64,000 nt of DNA from positions 1 through 64,000 of the forward strand of contig JAJEKV010000328.1 in the NCBI GenBank assembly GCA_021234155.1, in the 5' to 3' direction. Made by a program: the position numbers and the translations under genes. The notes under the pieces are model-generated. The model was not told the DNA's origin and searched no databases. It saw only the letters and a list, made by a program, of their open reading frames with translations. Numbering within the stretch: the stretch's first letter is position 1; every line of letters starts with the position of its first letter. The stretch comes from Isoetes taiwanensis (Eukaryota > Streptophyta > Lycopodiopsida > Isoetales > Isoetaceae). This document shows, piece after piece, positions 59,880 to 64,000 of the stretch.

Positions 59880-60341
59880 TTGGTGTTCATATGGACCTCA
59901 AGACATGACAGACAAACACTCATGTGGTTGAGGATGGACCCGTCCCAGGGTAGAGCCTTGAGGAAAAGGGTTCAGAGGGGAGAGGGTGTACTTAGGGGCT
60001 GCGATTGCCATTTCACAATCGAGGCAACTCTATCTCCTTCGGAATTTTCACATATCACTTATTATGGGTTTGATCACAAGAATATCCAAGGTTTGCCTTG
60101 TCATGATAAGTCCATTGACCCTCGGCAAGGGATTAAGTTCAAGTTAGCACCTTGGATCTCACAAGAATTGAAGGATTGGGTCCGAGAAAAGCTTGTGCAA
60201 TGGCACACTCGCATGCCAAATCGCATGCCAAATCTCGCATGCCAAATCTCTGAGGCCACTTGGAATTGTTTGGAATTTTTGGGCCTCTACCTCGGTGATG
60301 AAGAACTCCCGGAATTGCGATTTGATGCCCACCTTAAGTAG
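59880..60341 (+). CDS. Mutator-like transposase N-terminal fragment, Cys/His motif (partial)
   Basis: 153-codon frame after an intron-like acceptor (TACAG at 59872-59876). It reads TLMWLRMDPSQGRALRK, then RGCDCHFTIEATLSPSEF, HITYYGFDHKNIQGLPCHDK, and PWISQELKDWVREKLVQW. The C-x-C...H...CH spacing fits the WRKY-GCM1/FLYWCH-like zinc fold at the N-terminus of plant Mutator-like transposases, where it binds the element ends. HVN-x-x-G-x-PCHG is typical there and is HKNIQGLPCHD here. The catalytic DDE domain is absent downstream, so the gene is truncated. Its place between inverted arms supports the assignment. An upstream exon may include FILGEAEEFPSTLQLLSQD (59610-59670). Confidence 0.55.
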   Translation: MVFIWTSRHDRQTLMWLRMDPSQGRALRKRVQRGEGVLRGCDCHFTIEATLSPSEFSHITYYGFDHKNIQGLPCHDKSIDPRQGIKFKLAPWISQELKDWVREKLVQWHTRMPNRMPNLACQISEATWNCLEFLGLYLGDEELPELRFDAHLK

Positions 60342-60599
60342 CGGACTCTCCACAACAATTGGATATGTCAATGTCAAATTAAAGGTCCATCTCTCCAGTT
60401 GCAGACCTCTCTGGTAGGACAGAACAGCAATAAAAAAGGAGGGATCTATGCAATACAAATAATGAAATCTTATCTGCTTTGGGTTTTATCTTTGGAATCA
60501 ACGGCTCCTCTTCGTCTTGAGGCTCGGATTCTTGAAATAATATGATTGGGAGCCATGCTAGCGATTCTCGTAGGGCCTTAGTTAAACCCCGGCTTCAGC

Positions 60600-61522
60600 G
60601 GTGCATCCGAGCGATGTGGTGTCCTCCTTTTAACACGGGGAGATTTGGTATCATCTGCGGCGGCAACCTCGGCACTCAATGCGTCTGCGTCCACTTGGGC
60701 TGCTTCGGCATTCCAATTAGGGGCTGGGCAGCAAATTTCCTCCTCGGTGACCCCATTGCCATGGCTCGAGCAATTCGAGCTCGAATTTCCCTTATTTGCT
60801 TCTCACGGGATTTGAGCTCCTGTGCTTTCTTTCTCTGAACACGCAAATTGATGAAGTCGGCTTCGCCCTTGGGGTAGAAACAATCCAATATCTATCGTTG
60901 ATCCGCCAATCTGGCTTGCGATTTCGTCTAGTCCTTTGAAGTTTCTGGTCAAGTTATGGGCATACTTGAAATCGGGATCACAAGATCGGCGCCACACTAT
61001 CTTCCCATAGTCCCTCTTCTTGGATTCACCCTTGCTCTTGTTGCGGGAATCCGACCCCTTGGAACATCGGGAGCACTGGAATTCTCATAAATCACGGTGT
61101 TCCCACGAACCTATGATTTTCTAAATCAACCTTTTCTGCTGTAACTCTTTTCGCATGACGCGTCTACACAGCACCTCCATCTGGGCGGCGTGATCATACC
61201 GGTGATGCAGGGGGCTCTTCTGTGGGTGCTCCAAGAATTCTTCGAACAACCTCGCCATCCCCTTGAGCCCCCATGAATATCATCACGCCAATGAGCCTCA
61301 AGAGAGGCTGGATTTTTTATCTGCGGGGGCTTGACCCTTTGTTGTCGGATCGGGCTTTTCCTTCTCCTTGGAAGGGGATTCCACCTCTGCATCTGATCCA
61401 AACCCGGCTATATCTCTGAAACAGTCTGGTAACTTAAGGGAGTTTGCAGCCTCATCTGCGGGCCCCCAGTTCTCATTTATGGAGGTATTCAAGCTAACTT
61501 CCGGGTTAATAGATTCGTCCAT
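60600..61522 (-). pseudogene. second internal ORF of the foldback element, unknown function
   Basis: The minus strand starts at about 61522 with MDESINPEVSLNTSINENWG and continues acidic, then Lys/Pro/Asp-rich (SPSKEKEKPDPTTKG). After frame changes it continues near 61010-60810 as DYGKIVWRRSCDPDFKYAHN, FKGLDEIASQI, then CFYPKGEADFINLRVQRKKA and QELKSREKQIREIRARIARA, a basic coiled coil. The pieces are in order but in at least three frames. No family was recognised. The acidic-to-basic layout and location suggest an accessory protein of the transposon. A captured host gene fragment is the alternative. Confidence 0.45.
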
Positions 61523-61984
61523 GCGCAGGGACGGGGCAAGAATCGTTAAAAAACAAAGCAAAGATTCAAAAAACAGTAAAACCGAGGTCGTAGGGTCTAT
61601 TCAATCGATTTTTACCTTAAACAAGTAAAAGTAACTCTCGGGCGCCTTCGTTATCGAGACCACGGTGATAAAGCACCGCTGAATCGGCACTCTCCTCTCG
61701 AGAAAATGGGGACCGAGGAGGTCAGGTGCGAGCAATCCGAAAATTGCCCTCCGGAAGAGTGGGAATTCCCTCCTCGGGAATCACTTGTCTACATTGGCAC
61801 CACATTATTGGTAATATGCGGCGTAATAATTCGGTCGTCGACCTTAAATTTGAAAGGCCAGCCGATGCTACCACGTGGGCCGGCCGCGTAATTGCAAGGG
61901 GCGTGATTCGGAGGCGGGATAACCGGCGGTCGCGATTTGGCGGCCCCGTCGAGCCACGGGGCGTGGGATCGGGAGGGCAGGGGG

Positions 61985-62055
61985 ATCACTCGCGAACATC
62001 GTGGCGAACACTTTGGCGAACAGCGTGGCGAACACCTTGGCGAACAGCATGCCAC
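61985..62055. repeat. TGGCGAACA minisatellite in the right arm
   Basis: TTGGCGAACA/GTGGCGAACA alternate about five times with 13-17 bp spacing. This has no counterpart in the left arm, so it arose after the arms diverged. Confidence 0.85.
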
Positions 62056-62651
62056 ATCGGGGAGGTCAGCCCCGGGCGTGGGATCCCGGAGGGCGGCATC
62101 ACTCATGAACACCTTGGCACATGACATGGCGGACGGCGAGTCAGCCGGACTTAGGATCCCGAGGGCGGGATCACCCAATACAGGCGTGGGCGACATCATG
62201 GCATATCGGGCCCCGCCATGGATGTGATCCGTGAGGTGGGGATCACCCAGCCGATATCGGGAGAGGATATCGACCGTGCCCCTCGTGGATCCCGAGGGGA
62301 GGAGGGGATCACCGAGCGTGATCCCCGGAGGAGGATCCACGGCTGATAACCGCCGGCGCCAACGGCCAGCGACGCGGGCCACATCGCCGTCAGCCTCGAC
62401 TGGATCCCGGAGCCGGGATCACCCAATACGCCGTGGGCCGGACATCGCGGGCATATCGGGCAGGTCAGCGTCCGTGGCAGATAACGGGGGGTCGTGAGGG
62501 GTGTGATCCCGGAGGATGGGATCACGGCCCTGCCATGGATGTGATCCCGGAGGTGGGGATCACCACGGCCGATATCGGGAGAGGATATCGACCAGGCCCT
62601 CGTGATCCCGGAGGAGGGGATCACCGAGCGTGATCCCAGAGGAGGGGATCT
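62056..62651. repeat. right arm: two tandem units of about 317 bp (inverted relative to left)
   Basis: GCCATGGATGTGATC occurs at about 62215 and 62532. Hairpins GTGATCCC/GGGATCAC with 7-nt loops lie at 62513-62535, 62551-62573 and 62602-62624, with a partial one at 62630-62651. The units are the reverse complements of the left-arm units. Confidence 0.85.
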
Positions 62652-62812
62652 CTGCGGACGGCGGAGATTCGACGGGGTTTTGGACGGCCCGGATCGGTCA
62701 CGGCGGTACCGCATGTGTCGATCTGCAGAAAAACGGGGGTCCCCGAACGGATCCCGTCGAGAATGCCTGGGGATTCCCGAAACCAGGGTATATATATCTT
62801 GAGCCCACCTTT

Positions 62813-64000
62813 TTATTAGCTTCTATCTTCGAACCTTAAAATATCTTTAAAGGCTTTGCCTTTTAGCATAACCTTTTTCTAAAGGCAACAACTATCTAAT
62901 AACCCTTTCCTAAAGGCAATAACTATCTAATAATAATCCTATAATTTGGCTTAAATATCTCATTCGTGGTTTGGCTTCAGTATTTTTAACTTTCTTTCTC
63001 ATTCTCTTGCTCCCATAGCCACTCCCCAAACATCTATCGGAATTGGCTTCATACTGCCACTGCCACAATGGAATCACAGAATTGTTGCCCTAAAAAAAAG
63101 GAGCCAGAAGCTGAGATATTAGAGAGAGGTGCCATTGCCTCATGGTGAATCTACCTGTCTATGTAAACAAAAGAATTTTATAATGGTGATTCAAATCTAA
63201 CTAATCATCAATTCATCATCACATAAAAGCCAGGTGGACCTCTAGTCCAACCTTGTATTGCTACGTACTATGTTCTTTTTATCTTGAAACTCATTTTTTG
63301 TTTTGCTTGCAGTTGTTAACATTAGAAAGCATTAGCATCAGAAAGCTGCTAATATCTGACTAATTATTGTCAAAATAAAAGTTAAAAGAATATTAATATT
63401 CAAGGCTAAGATACAGACAATACTGTTGTAGGCCAAAATGAATGCATCCAAATTAACATTTATTAGTTATTGAGATATTATATAAGTACCCGGTATCTAG
63501 TGTTGAATACCTTTTTAGGTAGTTTTATGGTCTTTTATTAGTGCTTTTTATGGTGGGGTGTAGTATGCTTATGCCTATTGGGCATAAACCACATCGCATA
63601 AAAACTCTTACCGAGAAAACTTTGTGTTCTGTTCCAGCAAGCTTGGTCGTAAATAAAAGCCCCCAATTTTTCAATGGTTTAAGCTTGCTCGCTTACTCTA
63701 GAGGACTCGACCTCAAAAACTAGTATGACTCTTCTGAACAACCGCGGATGATGCAGGGTATGGTTGCTAAACCTTTGTGGATTCAATCTTATATGTAGAT
63801 AAGCTGTTGAAAAGTATGTTGAATTAATGAGTAAATTTGCAGACTCAATCTTGTATCCGAGTCTGCCATCTTTTTTCTATCCCCTTAGTGTGGTCTTTAT
63901 TTAGTCGGACTTCATATGTTTGTTCCGCAATCAGTGAAAGCTAAAGCAAAAGTATCAGAGTTATTACCTTTACAAAACCAATTTAGTAATTTTCGAATGG
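62813..64000. other. non-coding stretch, nothing recognised
   Basis: A/T-rich. A short duplication CTAAAGGCAAYAACTATCTA is at 62879-62930. The frame at 63541-63723 has no known motif. Confidence 0.4.

Larger units (their letters stand above)
58285..62812. mobile_element. foldback / Mutator-like element with hairpin-filled inverted arms
   Basis: The left arm (58285-59095) and the right arm (about 62010-62812) are inverted copies. Outer ends AGGTAGGGCTCAGAGATATATATA and TATATATATCTTGAGCCCACCT correspond, as do CATTCTCGGCGGGATCCGTT and its partner near 62745-62765. Each arm contains two tandem units of about 311-317 bp. Mutator-like foldback elements (such as the FARE type of Arabidopsis) also have long arms made of tandem repeats. 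The 2.9-kb interior carries a zinc-motif ORF on plus and a second broken ORF on minus. No 9-bp target duplication could be found; arm similarity seems to continue a few bases past the proposed ends. Confidence 0.78.

Overview
This window reads as nuclear DNA of a land plant, from a repeat-dense part of the genome with almost no intact genes. The evidence is the mix of Ty3/gypsy chromovirus and Tat-like elements, Ty1/copia fragments, an RTE-type LINE, Mutator-like/foldback DNA transposons, and broken intron-containing host genes (ribosomal protein L3, a GTE/BET-type NET domain). Lineage within land plants cannot be fixed. The C-terminus of the L3 protein and the transposase and 'DGNHR' families hint at a non-grass, possibly early-diverging plant, but this is weak.

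Layout. 1-11792: a minus-strand Tekay/Del-like chromovirus with a partial 3' LTR at the window edge, decayed chromodomain, integrase and reverse transcriptase, an iMet primer site and a complete 5' LTR. It sits against a partly duplicated fragment of a bromodomain GTE gene (11793-12841). 13-19 kb is mostly non-coding, with one copia gag remnant. 19236-30260: a complete but frameshifted Tat-like gypsy element with 5-bp target duplication ATATG. It lies just upstream of the 3' LTR (30353-31853) of another Tekay-family element. 32.7-33.9 kb: a broken intron-containing gene with a Cys-rich motif and a DGNHR motif. 34-35 kb: a tandem repeat of about 273 bp. 35.8-38.7 kb: a decayed plant DDE-type transposase gene. 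38.9-41.9 kb: non-coding DNA packed with about 40 short perfect hairpins of unrelated sequence, beside a possible minus-strand retroelement primer site. 45.4-46.9 kb: an L3 gene with introns but many 1-2 nt indels. 47.8-49.7 kb: the 3' half of a copia element with a very short LTR. 51.3-52.1 kb: a two-exon gene tail. 54.3-55.5 kb: a LINE fragment. 58.3-62.8 kb: a foldback/Mutator-like element with about 0.8-kb inverted arms built from 311-bp tandem units full of GTGATCCC/GGGATCAC hairpins.

Few genes here act together. Functional logic exists inside each element: LTR, primer site and gag-pol in the retroelements; inverted arms plus a zinc-motif protein and a coiled-coil protein in the foldback element. 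Most frames are broken by small indels, often in homopolymers. They do so even in L3, so part of the decay may be consensus error rather than mutation. The two strongest candidates for something undescribed are the hairpin-array domain (38950-41890) and the hairpin-armed foldback element (58285-62812).
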